DNA of 64,000 nt from CAVQKZ01 sp963837325 (GCA_963837325.1 CAWIMV010000001.1:1674001-1738000), one strand, 5' to 3'. Numbered from the stretch's first letter, positions 41,699-50,364 are shown. Numbers and translations: made by a program. The notes: a model not told the origin generated them from the letters alone.

Positions 41699-43153
41699 AT
41701 GACGCAAATGACCAAGGGCAGCAATATGGCGCTGACGGTATCGGCGCTGCGCGCGACCCTGCTGTGGACGGGCGGCGCAGGGGTTCCGGACGTGGACGCA
41801 TCCGCCTTGTTGCTCGAGTCCGACGGTCAGGCCAGCGGCGACACCGACTTCGTGTACTACAACCAGCCTCAGCACCCTTCGGGGGCAGTACGGCATCTGG
41901 GCAAGTCGACGGGAGCCCAGTTCACCGACGTCATCGAGATCGACCTGGGTCAGGTGCCGCCGGATTTCGACCGGATCGTGCTCGCCGGATCCGCCGATGG
42001 TGGGACGTTCGGTCAGGTGCCCGGACTGGAGTTGCTGATCGCCGATCGCGTGTCGGGCGGCGAACTGGCCCGCTTCGCGATGACCGCGTCGGCTGAGACC
42101 GCCATGGTCGGCGGCGAGTTGTACCGCTACTCCGGCGCCTGGAAGTTCCGCGCGGTCGGACAGGGCTACAGCAGCGGGCTGGCCGGCCTGGCCGCGGACT
42201 TCGGCATCGGCGTGGAAGACGCTGCTCCTCCGCAGCCTCCGCCGCCTCCGCCGGTGAATCTTGACTTGGAGCCGCCCGCCGCTGCAGCGCCGGTCGGGGC
42301 ACCACCGACACCGGACACCGCACCAGCGCCGGCACCGGCCGCGGCACCGGCACCGGTCGCGGCACGAGCGCCGGCACCAGCGCCTGTCTTGGACGTGCCG
42401 GCCGCCGCCCCTCCGCCGCCACCACCGATTGCCTACCCGCCGCCGCCGACCGACACGCCGATGCCACCTCCGGCTGCGTACCCACCGTCCGCGGCGGCCG
42501 CGCCAGTAACGCCAGCCGCTCCGGCTGAGCCGTCCGCTCCGTCCGTGGTCCAAGCGAGCCAAGCTCAGGCGCCGCCGGCGCCTACCGGCAGCATCGGATT
42601 GCGGCGCAACGAGTGGATCAGTCTGGCCCGACCCGACGGCACGCCGCTGCTCCGGCTCGTCGCCGGCGCCGGCTGGCAGCCCGTCCCGGGTTTGGCCAAC
42701 ATCGATCTCGACGCATCGGTCATCGCATTCGATGCCCTCGGCAAAAAGGAAGAGATCGTGTGGCACCGCAACGCCAACGAGTACATGGGCGCGCTGCAGC
42801 ACACCGGTGACAGCAAGACCGGCACTCCGGTCGGCGACGCCGAACAGATCCTCGTCGATCTCGGACGCCTGCCGCACGAAGTCGCGGCGCTGGTCTTCAC
42901 TATCAACTCGTTCACGGGGCAACGCTTCACCGACATCGCCGCCGCGTACTTCCGGATGGCCGACCAGCAGTCCGGCGAGGAGGTCGTTCGGTTCGATCTA
43001 TCCGACACCCAGCCCAGCACAGCGGTGCTGATGGCGATCGTGCGCCGCGGCGCCACTGACGTCTGGGGCGTGCGCGCGATCGGGGAGTTCCACGACACCC
43101 GATTCGTGAAGAAGCTGGTCGAACCCGCTGCGCGGCACGTCACGATGCCGTAG
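41699..43153 (+). CDS. Tandem TerD-domain protein with Pro/Ala-rich linker
   Basis: A 484-residue protein. TerD domain 1 (~1-175) has VDASALLLES, FVYYNQP and GAWKFRAVGQGYSSGLAGLAADFGI, with part of the calcium-site acidic residues. A ~120-residue Pro/Ala linker (PPPPPP runs, PAPAPA repeats) follows. TerD domain 2 (~300-484) has IDLDASVIAFDALGKKEE and HTGDSKTGTPVGDAEQI, again partial for the Ca site. It is the only Ter gene here on the plus strand. ATG 41708 (MTKGSN) fits the usual TerD start (M-x-KGxN); ATG 41699 adds three residues. No clear RBS. TerD proteins bind Ca2+ and support chemical-stress tolerance. Confidence 0.88.
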   Translation: MTQMTKGSNMALTVSALRATLLWTGGAGVPDVDASALLLESDGQASGDTDFVYYNQPQHPSGAVRHLGKSTGAQFTDVIEIDLGQVPPDFDRIVLAGSADGGTFGQVPGLELLIADRVSGGELARFAMTASAETAMVGGELYRYSGAWKFRAVGQGYSSGLAGLAADFGIGVEDAAPPQPPPPPPVNLDLEPPAAAAPVGAPPTPDTAPAPAPAAAPAPVAARAPAPAPVLDVPAAAPPPPPPIAYPPPPTDTPMPPPAAYPPSAAAAPVTPAAPAEPSAPSVVQASQAQAPPAPTGSIGLRRNEWISLARPDGTPLLRLVAGAGWQPVPGLANIDLDASVIAFDALGKKEEIVWHRNANEYMGALQHTGDSKTGTPVGDAEQILVDLGRLPHEVAALVFTINSFTGQRFTDIAAAYFRMADQQSGEEVVRFDLSDTQPSTAVLMAIVRRGATDVWGVRAIGEFHDTRFVKKLVEPAARHVTMP

Positions 43154-43165
43154 CCGCGCCCCCCG

Positions 43166-44230
43166 TCACTCGACGGGGTTGCGGTCGTCGAGCCACGTGA
43201 TCCGGTCGTAGCCATAGGCCCGCGCCGCTTCGCGGATGGAACCGCTGATTGTCTCGAGTTCAGCCCGCAGGACGAATTCACCATCGACGTTGTACAGGGA
43301 CAGCAGCACGGCGACGCTGCCGGGCGCGAGCTGCTCCAGCGGTACCTCAATCTTCGCACCGGCAAATGTCGTCACGATGAGCGTGCCGCCCCAGTGCGGC
43401 TGCGCCCCGGACTCGGAGAAGGTGAACACGGCCAGCCGCTCGATGTCGCGCGTCTGCCGAAGGTCGACGCTGATCCGTTCGTAGCGCTCGCGCCCGCCGA
43501 CGAGGACCGGTCGGCGCGACCGCGGCGGAGCGAACCGGTTGCCGCCCGTCGCTTGCACGGTGGACGACTGGCCGCTGTGGAGTTGATAGGCGCAACCCAG
43601 GCGCAGGTCGCCCACCTCGGCCGAGCACGCTGCGTCGATCGTCAGCGTGCCAACACCGCTCTGGGTGCGGGTGAGGGTGACGGTCGGAGTCGGACCGCCG
43701 AGGATGGTGCGTCCGCCCGCCGTGACCCGCCGCACGGGATAGGCGCGGACCCCGGCCGGGGCCGCTGCCTGGCGCGGAGCAGCCGGCGCCGGCGCGGGCG
43801 GCGCCGCGTCGAGATCCAGCGTCGCGCTGGCTCCGGCACCGACCTGCCCGGCCGCGACGGGTGGCGCGGCCGCAGTGGGCGCCGGGGCGTCGAGGTCGAG
43901 CGAGCTGCTCACCGGGGCCGCCGCGGGCTCGGGCGAACGCGGCCGCGGGGTTGGGGCTGGGGGTGGCGGCGGGCGCCGGGCTGGGGGTGGCGGCGGGCGC
44001 CGGGCTGGGGCCGGCGGCGGTGGGCCCGGGGCGGCCGACTGGTGGTGGCGTTCCGGCTGCGGTCCGCCACCGGAGACGAAATCGGCCACGGCGCTCGCGG
44101 CCGCGCCGGCGGTCGGCGCGGGCGGCGCCGACAGGGCGGGCGGCGCCATGGCCCGCAGCTTCTTGCTGGAGCGCCGGCGCAGGTAGGGCACATCGGTGCG
44201 GCGCGGGGCAAAGCGCGGGTCGGTAATCAC
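43166..44230 (-). CDS. TerD-superfamily-like protein with long Pro-rich N-terminus
   Basis: A 354-residue protein. Residues ~30-165 are disordered-looking Pro/Ala/Arg-rich sequence with PARRPPPPP repeats and two SLDLDAPAP-type motifs. The C-terminal ~180 residues form a globular domain (VTLTRTQSGVGTLTIDAACSA ... YERISVDLRQTRDIERLAVFTFSESG ... VALLSLYNVDGEFVLRAE), which looks TerD/TerA-like but diverged. No membrane segment. Start GTG 44230 is 10 bp after the preceding TerD stop. Convergent with the double-TerD gene, 12 bp apart. Function within the Ter complex is unknown. Confidence 0.78.
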   Translation of the reverse strand: MITDPRFAPRRTDVPYLRRRSSKKLRAMAPPALSAPPAPTAGAAASAVADFVSGGGPQPERHHQSAAPGPPPPAPARRPPPPPARRPPPPPAPTPRPRSPEPAAAPVSSSLDLDAPAPTAAAPPVAAGQVGAGASATLDLDAAPPAPAPAAPRQAAAPAGVRAYPVRRVTAGGRTILGGPTPTVTLTRTQSGVGTLTIDAACSAEVGDLRLGCAYQLHSGQSSTVQATGGNRFAPPRSRRPVLVGGRERYERISVDLRQTRDIERLAVFTFSESGAQPHWGGTLIVTTFAGAKIEVPLEQLAPGSVAVLLSLYNVDGEFVLRAELETISGSIREAARAYGYDRITWLDDRNPVE

Positions 44231-44240
44231 GCGGGGCCGT

Positions 44241-44804
44241 TCACAGGGCTAGCCCGTAGTCCGACGCGATGCCGGCAATCCCCTTCGAGTACCCCTGCCC
44301 GAGCACCTTGAACTTCCATTCGCCGTCGTGGCGGTACACCTCTCCGAGCGCGAGCGCGGTCTCGGCGCTCAGAGCAGGGGCAAGATCCTCCGAACGCACG
44401 AGTTCGCGGTTGTCGGCCAGGTCCAGCACCCGCACCGTGACGCTGCGCAACTGCCCGAGCGTGCGGTGCTGCGCCGGCCCGTCGTTGACATACAGCACAA
44501 CGACGATGCGGTCGACACTCGCGGGGACGGCAGCCAGGTCGATCTCGATCTGTTCCTGGTCTCCGTCGAGCGCCTTCTCCAGTTGTTGGACGGACAGGTC
44601 CGGCGAGGCCAGCTGGTTGAAGAAGACGAAGTGCTCGTCGGACAGCGCGCGGATATTCGCGTCACAGAGGATCGCGGCGAACACCAGGTTGTCCGTCAGC
44701 GCCGTTTCCGAGCCGGCATTCCAATTCACACCGACAACCACGCCGGTCAGGCCAGGGATCTCCCGGGTGAGCGCGACATTCGCGCCCCGCTTCATGGTCG
44801 CCAC
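44241..44804 (-). CDS. TerD-family protein with altered calcium site
   Basis: A 187-residue TerD protein. LTREIPGLTGVVVGVNWN, FVFFNQLASPDLSVQQLE, VVLYVND and GEWKFKVLGQGYSKGIAGIASDYGL place it in the family. The DLDASA metal motif reads LVFAAILCD and the HTGDN-TGEG-GDDE loop reads KALDGDQEQ, so most Ca ligands are missing. Start GTG 44804 shares its G with the TAG stop of the upstream gene; ATG 44795 is the alternative. Could be a structural partner of the intact TerD paralogues. Confidence 0.9.
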   Translation of the reverse strand: MATMKRGANVALTREIPGLTGVVVGVNWNAGSETALTDNLVFAAILCDANIRALSDEHFVFFNQLASPDLSVQQLEKALDGDQEQIEIDLAAVPASVDRIVVVLYVNDGPAQHRTLGQLRSVTVRVLDLADNRELVRSEDLAPALSAETALALGEVYRHDGEWKFKVLGQGYSKGIAGIASDYGLAL

Positions 44805-45289
44805 TACAGATCCAGATCCGATCCGGTGAACTTGGTCCGAAGGAAGTTACCCTGCGAGACCAACGCGTCCGCATCCTTGGCCTGCGCGGCGCTGAGCACG
44901 TCGGCGGCCCCAGCCCAGAGCGAATTGATCTGCTCAAGCAGCGACTCCCTGGGCGTGCGGCCCGACGGGCTGGGCACGTGCACGGCCTGGGGGTCGAGGG
45001 CCAGGTAGGCGCGCAGCGTCGTCGGCAAATAGTCGTTGACGATCCCCTTCACCGAGATGATCGCGTAGACGTCGAGGTGACCGTCGTCATCAGAGGTGTC
45101 GATGACCTCCCCGACTGCGTCGGTGACCCGCCGCGCGGCCACCACGGATTCTCCGGGCAACTTGCCGGCGTTCTGGTTGATGAACGCGACGAGTTGCTGC
45201 AGGCCGCGGCGCAGGGCCGCTGGGCTGTCCTCGGCTTCGGCGGGTTCAGCAGGCGGCTTGGCAGCCTCGCGCCTGCGGAACCATGTCAT
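44804..45289 (-). CDS. TelA-associated XpaC-like protein
   Basis: A 161-residue mostly helical, soluble protein starting MTWFRRRE. A polar N-terminus leads to LRRGLQQLVAFINQNAGKLP, YLPTTLRAYLAL and a C-terminal helix with SAAQAKDADALVSQGNFL. It resembles the XpaC-type partners found beside telA in Firmicutes, including the YLPTTL-type motif. It lies 33 bp after telA, with GGAGG six bases or less before ATG 45289. The role is unknown; it probably works with TelA. Similarity is by motif recall, so the family name is moderate confidence. Confidence 0.65.
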   Translation of the reverse strand: MTWFRRREAAKPPAEPAEAEDSPAALRRGLQQLVAFINQNAGKLPGESVVAARRVTDAVGEVIDTSDDDGHLDVYAIISVKGIVNDYLPTTLRAYLALDPQAVHVPSPSGRTPRESLLEQINSLWAGAADVLSAAQAKDADALVSQGNFLRTKFTGSDLDL

Positions 45290-45322
45290 GCCTCCATTAT
45301 CTCAATTCCGGAAGTTGCCCGC

Positions 45323-46588
45323 TCAGGACGTGATCTGCCCGGCCTGGGGGGCAGTGCCGTCGCCACGACGGGTGCGCTCCAGGTAGGGCTTGGCCCGCTC
45401 GATCTGGCCCTCGAGCGCGGTCACGGTCTGTCCCATGGAGTCGACGGCCTGGGCCCGGAACGTGTCGATCGCGTCCATCGTCTGGAACACGTTGTCGAAC
45501 GCCGCCTGCAGCTTCGCGATGTCGATGGTGCTGCTCGCGGCCTGCTGGTTGATCTCCGCGCCCTGGACCCGCAACTGCTGCGAGGTCGACTCGATCAGGT
45601 TCGAGGTGGTCGCGTTGAGCGCGTTGATCTGGTCGAGCACGAGCTTCTGCCGCGAGAGCGCTTGGGAGACGATAACGGCGGTGCGCAAGGCGGAGACGGT
45701 CGTGGTCTGGGCCCGATCGACGCCCTTGATCAATTCGATGTTGTTCTTGCGGACCAGGTCGAGAGCCATGTAGCCCTGCACCGCTACGGCCATCTGGGTC
45801 AGGATGTCCTGGTGCCGCTGGCGGATCGCGAACAGCGCATCGGACCGAAGCGTGGTCGCCTCCTCGGTCTTGCCGGCCGCCTCGAGTTCAGCGACCTTGT
45901 TTTCGATCGCGGCGTCGAGGGCGGACGCGAGCTGGTTGTACTCACTCAGCTTGCCCATCGCCGTCCACATGTTGGCCTTCTCGGTCTCAATGGCGGCGTT
46001 GTCCTTGCGCAGCTCGTCCTGGCCGGAATCCAGCGACTTGATGATTGCGTTCAGGTGGCTCTGAGCCGACTCGTACTTGGCGAAGTACCGCTGGATCTTG
46101 TCTCCGCCGGGCAGCCACTTCAGAACCTTCTTGGCCCCGGTGAGATCGGCGCGGTTGGGGTCGAGGTCGGTCACCGTCGCGCGCAGGTCGACCAGGGTGT
46201 TGGCCACCCGCGATTGGGCGTCCCCGCCGCCGCCTCCCTTGCCGGCCTTCACGACCGCAGCCGGTCGGTCGAGCATCCGGCTCGACACCTGGGCCGTGGC
46301 CCGCATGTCCTTGTCCCCCATCGACGTGATCGAGTCGATCTTCTGGGTGAAGGCCGGTGAGCGGGTGTCCATGCCGGCCAGCTCCGCAGCGAACGCGGCC
46401 GCCTTGGCCTGCAGTTCGGTCTGCTTGGCCGGGTCGACCGGGATCGCCCCCGCCGCCTGCTGGGGCTCGACGACGGCTACTGGCGCCGGTGGCGCGAGGA
46501 CGAGCCCGGTGCCGGCTGCCGTGGGCGCGGGTGCGGCGGCAGTCGTTGCGGCCGGGGTGCTGGTCGAACCGAGGTCAAGCTCGGACAT
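45323..46588 (-). CDS. telA: TelA toxic-anion-resistance protein
   Basis: A 421-residue TelA-family protein. After an Ala/Pro-rich N-terminus (~60 residues) comes a long alpha-helical, coiled-coil-rich body with the family segments GDKIQRYFAKYESAQ, EKANMWTAMGKLSEYNQLA, AVQGYMALDLVRKNNIELI and VSQALSRQKLVLDQINALN. No membrane segment. TelA proteins confer tellurite tolerance and are proposed to form cytoplasmic assemblies with TerD proteins near the membrane. ATG 46588 is chosen because GGAG lies 8 bases upstream; the frame is open to 46642. Confidence 0.95.
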   Translation of the reverse strand: MSELDLGSTSTPAATTAAAPAPTAAGTGLVLAPPAPVAVVEPQQAAGAIPVDPAKQTELQAKAAAFAAELAGMDTRSPAFTQKIDSITSMGDKDMRATAQVSSRMLDRPAAVVKAGKGGGGGDAQSRVANTLVDLRATVTDLDPNRADLTGAKKVLKWLPGGDKIQRYFAKYESAQSHLNAIIKSLDSGQDELRKDNAAIETEKANMWTAMGKLSEYNQLASALDAAIENKVAELEAAGKTEEATTLRSDALFAIRQRHQDILTQMAVAVQGYMALDLVRKNNIELIKGVDRAQTTTVSALRTAVIVSQALSRQKLVLDQINALNATTSNLIESTSQQLRVQGAEINQQAASSTIDIAKLQAAFDNVFQTMDAIDTFRAQAVDSMGQTVTALEGQIERAKPYLERTRRGDGTAPQAGQITS

Positions 46589-46666
46589 GATGCGGACTCC
46601 TTGGTCTGGCGGTGTGGCTGGATCCCGAGTGATCGCCGACATTGCTGCGCGGCTTCACGCCGGCAC

Positions 46667-47242
46667 CTAGAGGTACCCGGCGATCGCCGGGAGCAGATCG
46701 TGGAAGGTACGGCCCGAGGCCGCATTGCCGATAGCCGTCATCGACCAGCCCTGCCCGTCGCGGGCGACCTTGGCCATGATTTGGGCGGTGTGCGGGCCGG
46801 TGCCGGTTAGGTCGTAGCGGGCGATCTCGGTTTCGGTGGACTCATCGATCAGCCGGCAGAACGCGTTCTCGATCTGCGAGAAGTCCTGGCCGGTGAACGA
46901 ATTGACGGTGAACACCAGCGTCGCGACTGCGGGCGGTACACGAGACAGGTCAACCCGGATCGACTCGTCGTCGCCCTCGCCGGCTCCCGTGCGGTTGTCG
47001 CCGGTGTGCTGGACCGAGCCGTCCTGGCTGCGCAACTGCTGGAACCAGACCTGGTCGACGAGCTTGCCGGCCGCGTCGAACAGCAGGGCGGAAGCGTCGA
47101 GGTCGATGCTCTGGGCCCGACTGCCGAACAGCCCCTTCTTGCGCATGGCATCCCAGCCGAGGCCCATGCGGACCTGGCTCAATGTGCCGCCGCCGGCCTT
47201 GGTCAACGAGACCTTCTGGCCCTTGCTCAAGCTGACGCTCAC
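46667..47242 (-). CDS. TerD-family protein (TerZ/TerD-like)
   Basis: A 191-residue TerD domain protein. MSVSLSKGQKVSLTK at the start, SIDLDASALLFDAAGK and QHTGDNRTGAGEGDDESI give a full-looking acidic metal loop. VFTVNSFTGQDFSQIENAFCRLID and the ending differ from canonical TerD, which makes it closer to the TerZ/TerX branch. Start GTG 47242 has AGGAAG upstream. 28 bp downstream of the TerA-like gene in the same direction. Confidence 0.92.
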   Translation of the reverse strand: MSVSLSKGQKVSLTKAGGGTLSQVRMGLGWDAMRKKGLFGSRAQSIDLDASALLFDAAGKLVDQVWFQQLRSQDGSVQHTGDNRTGAGEGDDESIRVDLSRVPPAVATLVFTVNSFTGQDFSQIENAFCRLIDESTETEIARYDLTGTGPHTAQIMAKVARDGQGWSMTAIGNAASGRTFHDLLPAIAGYL

Positions 47243-47270
47243 GCGTTGCTTCCTTCCTGCGCGGGTGGCG

Positions 47271-47960
47271 CTACTTGCGGCCCGCAGTCCAATTCATGCC
47301 CCAGCCGTAGGCCTGGTCGAGGACTCGCTGGCCGCCGTTGAGGTAGTTCACCTCACGCCGCACGGACAGGTCGCCACCCGAGCTTTCCAGCATGGCGATC
47401 CCACAGATGCGTGCGCCGTCGCGGGCCTCGTCGAGACGCACTTCGACTTCGGGTCCGTTCGCCGGATACAGGGTGACGACGCCTTCGGCCGCCGCCCAGT
47501 TGGCCGCACCCTCGTAGATCAGCGCGAAGACCATGACCCGCTTGATCTGGTCGGCGTAGGCGAGGTTGACGAACAGGTTCTCGCCGGCCGCGTTACTGCC
47601 CGAGCGATCGTCGCCGTCGAGCCAGATGACGTTCTCGTGAGCGCCCTTCGGCCGGGCCGAGAACGAGTTGCCGAGCGCTTGCACGACACCTTTGGAACCG
47701 TCGGTGAACTCGTAGAGACAGCCCAGGTCGAGGTCGAGCGCCGGCGTGGCCCGCTTGAACAGCCCGCCGGTCTGGCCCGCCGGTCTGGCGTTCCAGTTCA
47801 GGTTCACCCGCAGCAAGCCCGAGGCTGAGCCCTGCTTGGTCAGGGACACCTTCGGTGCGGCCTTGGTCAGCGTCACCTTCGACAACGACACCGCCGGAGC
47901 CGGTGTCACGGGCTCAGGGGCCGCCGCGGCGGCGGAACGTTTCGTGTAGTCGATACCCAT
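47271..47960 (-). CDS. TerA/TerF-like protein
   Basis: A 229-residue protein of the TerD superfamily, TerA-like branch. An Ala/Pro-rich N-terminus with SLSKVTLTKAAPKVSLTK leads to LRVNLNWNARP, DLDLGCLYEFTDGSKGVVQALG, WLDGDDRSGSNAAGENLFV and VFALIYEGAANWAAAEG, the TerA pattern in which an acidic GDDRSG loop is kept. The ending YLNGGQRVLDQAYGWGMNW is also typical. Lies 16 bp after the terC-like gene. Confidence 0.87.
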   Translation of the reverse strand: MGIDYTKRSAAAAAPEPVTPAPAVSLSKVTLTKAAPKVSLTKQGSASGLLRVNLNWNARPAGQTGGLFKRATPALDLDLGCLYEFTDGSKGVVQALGNSFSARPKGAHENVIWLDGDDRSGSNAAGENLFVNLAYADQIKRVMVFALIYEGAANWAAAEGVVTLYPANGPEVEVRLDEARDGARICGIAMLESSGGDLSVRREVNYLNGGQRVLDQAYGWGMNWTAGRK

Positions 47961-47976
47961 GCTTACCTAACTCCCA

Positions 47977-49092
47977 TCAGACCGCCGCCGGTTCCCGTTC
48001 GAGGCCATCAGTGTCGTCGGCCGAGGGCGAACGGCGGTTGCGCACGATCGACGAGACCAGCGCTGCACCGATGAAGCCGACGCCGATGAGGCCGGTGACG
48101 ACCTCCGGCACCTCGTACTTCATCGTGATCATCAGGACGACGGCCAGCGCGCCGATTGCCCACAAGGCACCGTGCTCGAGATAGACGTACTCGGCCAGCG
48201 TTCCCTTGCGCACGAGGTAGACCGTCAGCGACCGGATGAACATCGCCCCGATGCCGAGACCGATGGCAATGATGATCGGGTCGGACGTGATGGCGAACGC
48301 ACCGACCACACCGTCGAAGCTGAACGAAGCATCCAGAACCTCGAGATAGAGGAACAAGAAGAAGGCGGCCTTGCCGACCGCCTGGACGACAGCCCGGTTG
48401 CCGCCGGTGGCGATCCGGGCCTGCCCGTCGACCTCTTCGACGACGTCGTCATCGGTGTTGAAGAATTCACCGAGGCTGTTCACGACGATGTAGGTGACCA
48501 GGCCCAGCACGCCCGAGAGCAGCACGGTCGAAACCTTGTCGTCGGGGGCGAGTTCCTCGGCGGCGACGGCAAGGACGACCAGCGAGATGACCACCGACAG
48601 TTGATCGAGCTTGCCGATCTTGGCGAGGGGGCGTTCCAACCAGGTCAGCCAGGTGATCTCACGCTCCTCGAGGATGAAATCGAGGAAAAGCATCAGCAGG
48701 AAGATCCCGCCGAAGGCGGCGATGGCCGGGTGGGCCTGGTGCAGAAGGTAGCCGTAGGTGCCGTGCTTGTCCGGGTCACCCTTTTCCAGGGCGAGCCGGA
48801 TCGCCTCGGCCGGGTTCAGCTTCGCCGTGATGCCCACGATGAGCAGCGGGAAGACCAGCCGCATGCCGAACACGGCGATCGCCACGCCGACCGTCAGGAA
48901 GATCTTCTGCCAGAACGGGTTCATCCGCACCAGCACGGTGGCGTTCACGACTGCGTTGTCGAACGAGAGCGAGACCTCCAGGACAGCCAGGATCGCCGTC
49001 ACGGCCAGACCCGTCGGCCCGCCGTAGATCAGGCCAAGCGTGAGCCCGATCAGTGCGACGATCAGCGAGCCGCCGAAGGTCTTCCAGAACAT
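47977..49092 (-). CDS. TerC/DUF475-family integral membrane protein
   Basis: A 371-residue polytopic membrane protein with about nine hydrophobic segments. The paired TerC-type motifs EVSLSFDNAVVNATVL (~38) and EVLDASFSFDGVVGAF (~250) carry conserved acidic residues inside membrane helices, likely for metal ions. An acidic cytoplasmic loop (FFNTDDDVVEEVDG) and a polar C-tail are present. TerC proteins are thought to anchor the Ter complex and have been linked to metal export and metalation of secreted enzymes. GAGAGGG lies 6 bases before ATG 49092. Confidence 0.92.
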   Translation of the reverse strand: MFWKTFGGSLIVALIGLTLGLIYGGPTGLAVTAILAVLEVSLSFDNAVVNATVLVRMNPFWQKIFLTVGVAIAVFGMRLVFPLLIVGITAKLNPAEAIRLALEKGDPDKHGTYGYLLHQAHPAIAAFGGIFLLMLFLDFILEEREITWLTWLERPLAKIGKLDQLSVVISLVVLAVAAEELAPDDKVSTVLLSGVLGLVTYIVVNSLGEFFNTDDDVVEEVDGQARIATGGNRAVVQAVGKAAFFLFLYLEVLDASFSFDGVVGAFAITSDPIIIAIGLGIGAMFIRSLTVYLVRKGTLAEYVYLEHGALWAIGALAVVLMITMKYEVPEVVTGLIGVGFIGAALVSSIVRNRRSPSADDTDGLEREPAAV

Positions 49093-49132
49093 GCCTATCC
49101 CTCTCCGATGTCAGTGCGCACTGACGCCGAGG

Positions 49133-49711
49133 TCAGCCGACGTTGACGCCGAAGTCGCGGGCGATCCCCGCGAGTCCCGTGCTGTAACCCTGACCGACGG
49201 CCCGGAACTTCCAGTCGCCGGCGTTGCGGTAGAGCTCGCCGAAGATCATCGCGGTCTCGGTCGAGGCGTCCTCGGACAGGTCGTAGCGGGTCAGCTCGGC
49301 GTTGTCGGCCTGGTTCACCACGCGGATGTAGGCGTTGCGGACCTGGCCGAACGACTGCGACCGGGCCTCGGCGTCGTAGATGGACACCGTGACGACGATC
49401 CGGTCGGCCTCGGCCGGCACCGCGGCGAGGTTGACCTTGATCACTTCGTCGTCGCCCTCGCCCTCACCGGTGAGGTTGTCCCCGGTGTGCTCGACCGAGC
49501 CGTCGGGACTGGTGAGGTTGTTGAAGAAGACGAAGTGCGAGTCGGAGAGGATATTGCCCGAGGTGCCCAGTATCAGCGCGCTGGCGTCGAGGTCGAAGGC
49601 GGCGCCGCTCGTCGTGCGGGCATCCCAGCCGAGCCCGACCAGCACGGCGGTGAGGCCGGGCGCCTCCTTGGTCAGCGAGACGTTGCCGCCCTTGCTGAGG
49701 CTGACGCTCAT
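49133..49711 (-). CDS. terD: TerD calcium-binding stress protein (paralogue 1)
   Basis: A canonical 192-residue TerD. Full metal-site set: FDLDASALI, FFNNLTSPDGSVEHTGDNLTGEGEGDDE, then SFGQVRNAYIRVVNQ, FGELYRNAGDWKFRAVGQGY and AGIARDFGV. ATG 49711 has GGAGG about 7 bases upstream. Very similar to the next TerD (49789-50364), indicating tandem duplication. Binds Ca2+ and supports tolerance to tellurite and other chemical stress in characterised members. Confidence 0.95.
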   Translation of the reverse strand: MSVSLSKGGNVSLTKEAPGLTAVLVGLGWDARTTSGAAFDLDASALILGTSGNILSDSHFVFFNNLTSPDGSVEHTGDNLTGEGEGDDEVIKVNLAAVPAEADRIVVTVSIYDAEARSQSFGQVRNAYIRVVNQADNAELTRYDLSEDASTETAMIFGELYRNAGDWKFRAVGQGYSTGLAGIARDFGVNVG

Positions 49712-49788
49712 TCGGCTTCCTCCAGTTGATCGCGTGCGACGTTCGGCCGCGCCGCCTCCCGGCGCGAGTCTGACTGTAGTGCGGGGCC

Positions 49789-50364
49789 CTAGACCGCGAC
49801 GCCGTAGTCGCGGGCGATGCCGGCCAGCCCGGAGCTGTAGCCCTGGCCTACGGCCCGGAACTTCCATTCAGCCCCGTTGCGGTACAGCTCGCCGAAAACC
49901 ATGGCGGTCTCGGTGGAGGCGTCCTCGGACAGGTCGTAGCGGGCCAGCTCGCTGTTGTCGCTCTGGTTGACCACGCGGATGAACGCGTTGCGGACCTGCC
50001 CGAACGACTGGCCGCCGGCCTCGGCGTTGTAGATCGAGACCGGGAAGACGATCTTGTCGACGTCGGCCGTGAGGCTGGACAAGTTGACCTTGACCTGCTC
50101 GTCGTCACCCTCGCCTTCGCCGGTGAGGTTGTCGCCGGTGTGGGTGACGGCGCCGTCAGGCGAGCTCAGGTTGTTGAAGAAGATGAAGTGCTTGTCGGAC
50201 ACGACCTTGCCGTCCGGGCCGCACACGATCGCACTTGCGTCGAGGTCGAACTCCTGGCCGTCGGTGGTTCGCGCGTCCCACCCGAGGCCCACGGTGACCG
50301 CCGACAGGCCGGGGGCCTCTTTCGTCAGTGAGACGTTGCCACCCTTGGTGAGGCTGACTGACAC
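49789..50364 (-). CDS. terD: TerD calcium-binding stress protein (paralogue 2)
   Basis: A canonical 191-residue TerD with FDLDASAIV, FFNNLSSPDGAVTHTGDNLTGEGEGDDE and WKFRAVGQGYSSGLAGIARDYGV. It differs from paralogue 1 mainly at scattered surface positions. Start GTG 50364 has GGAG about 6 bases upstream; the frame extends to a TTG at 50376 that overlaps the RBS. A ~77-bp gap separates it from the ATP-grasp gene upstream and another from paralogue 1. Confidence 0.95.
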   Translation of the reverse strand: MSVSLTKGGNVSLTKEAPGLSAVTVGLGWDARTTDGQEFDLDASAIVCGPDGKVVSDKHFIFFNNLSSPDGAVTHTGDNLTGEGEGDDEQVKVNLSSLTADVDKIVFPVSIYNAEAGGQSFGQVRNAFIRVVNQSDNSELARYDLSEDASTETAMVFGELYRNGAEWKFRAVGQGYSSGLAGIARDYGVAV

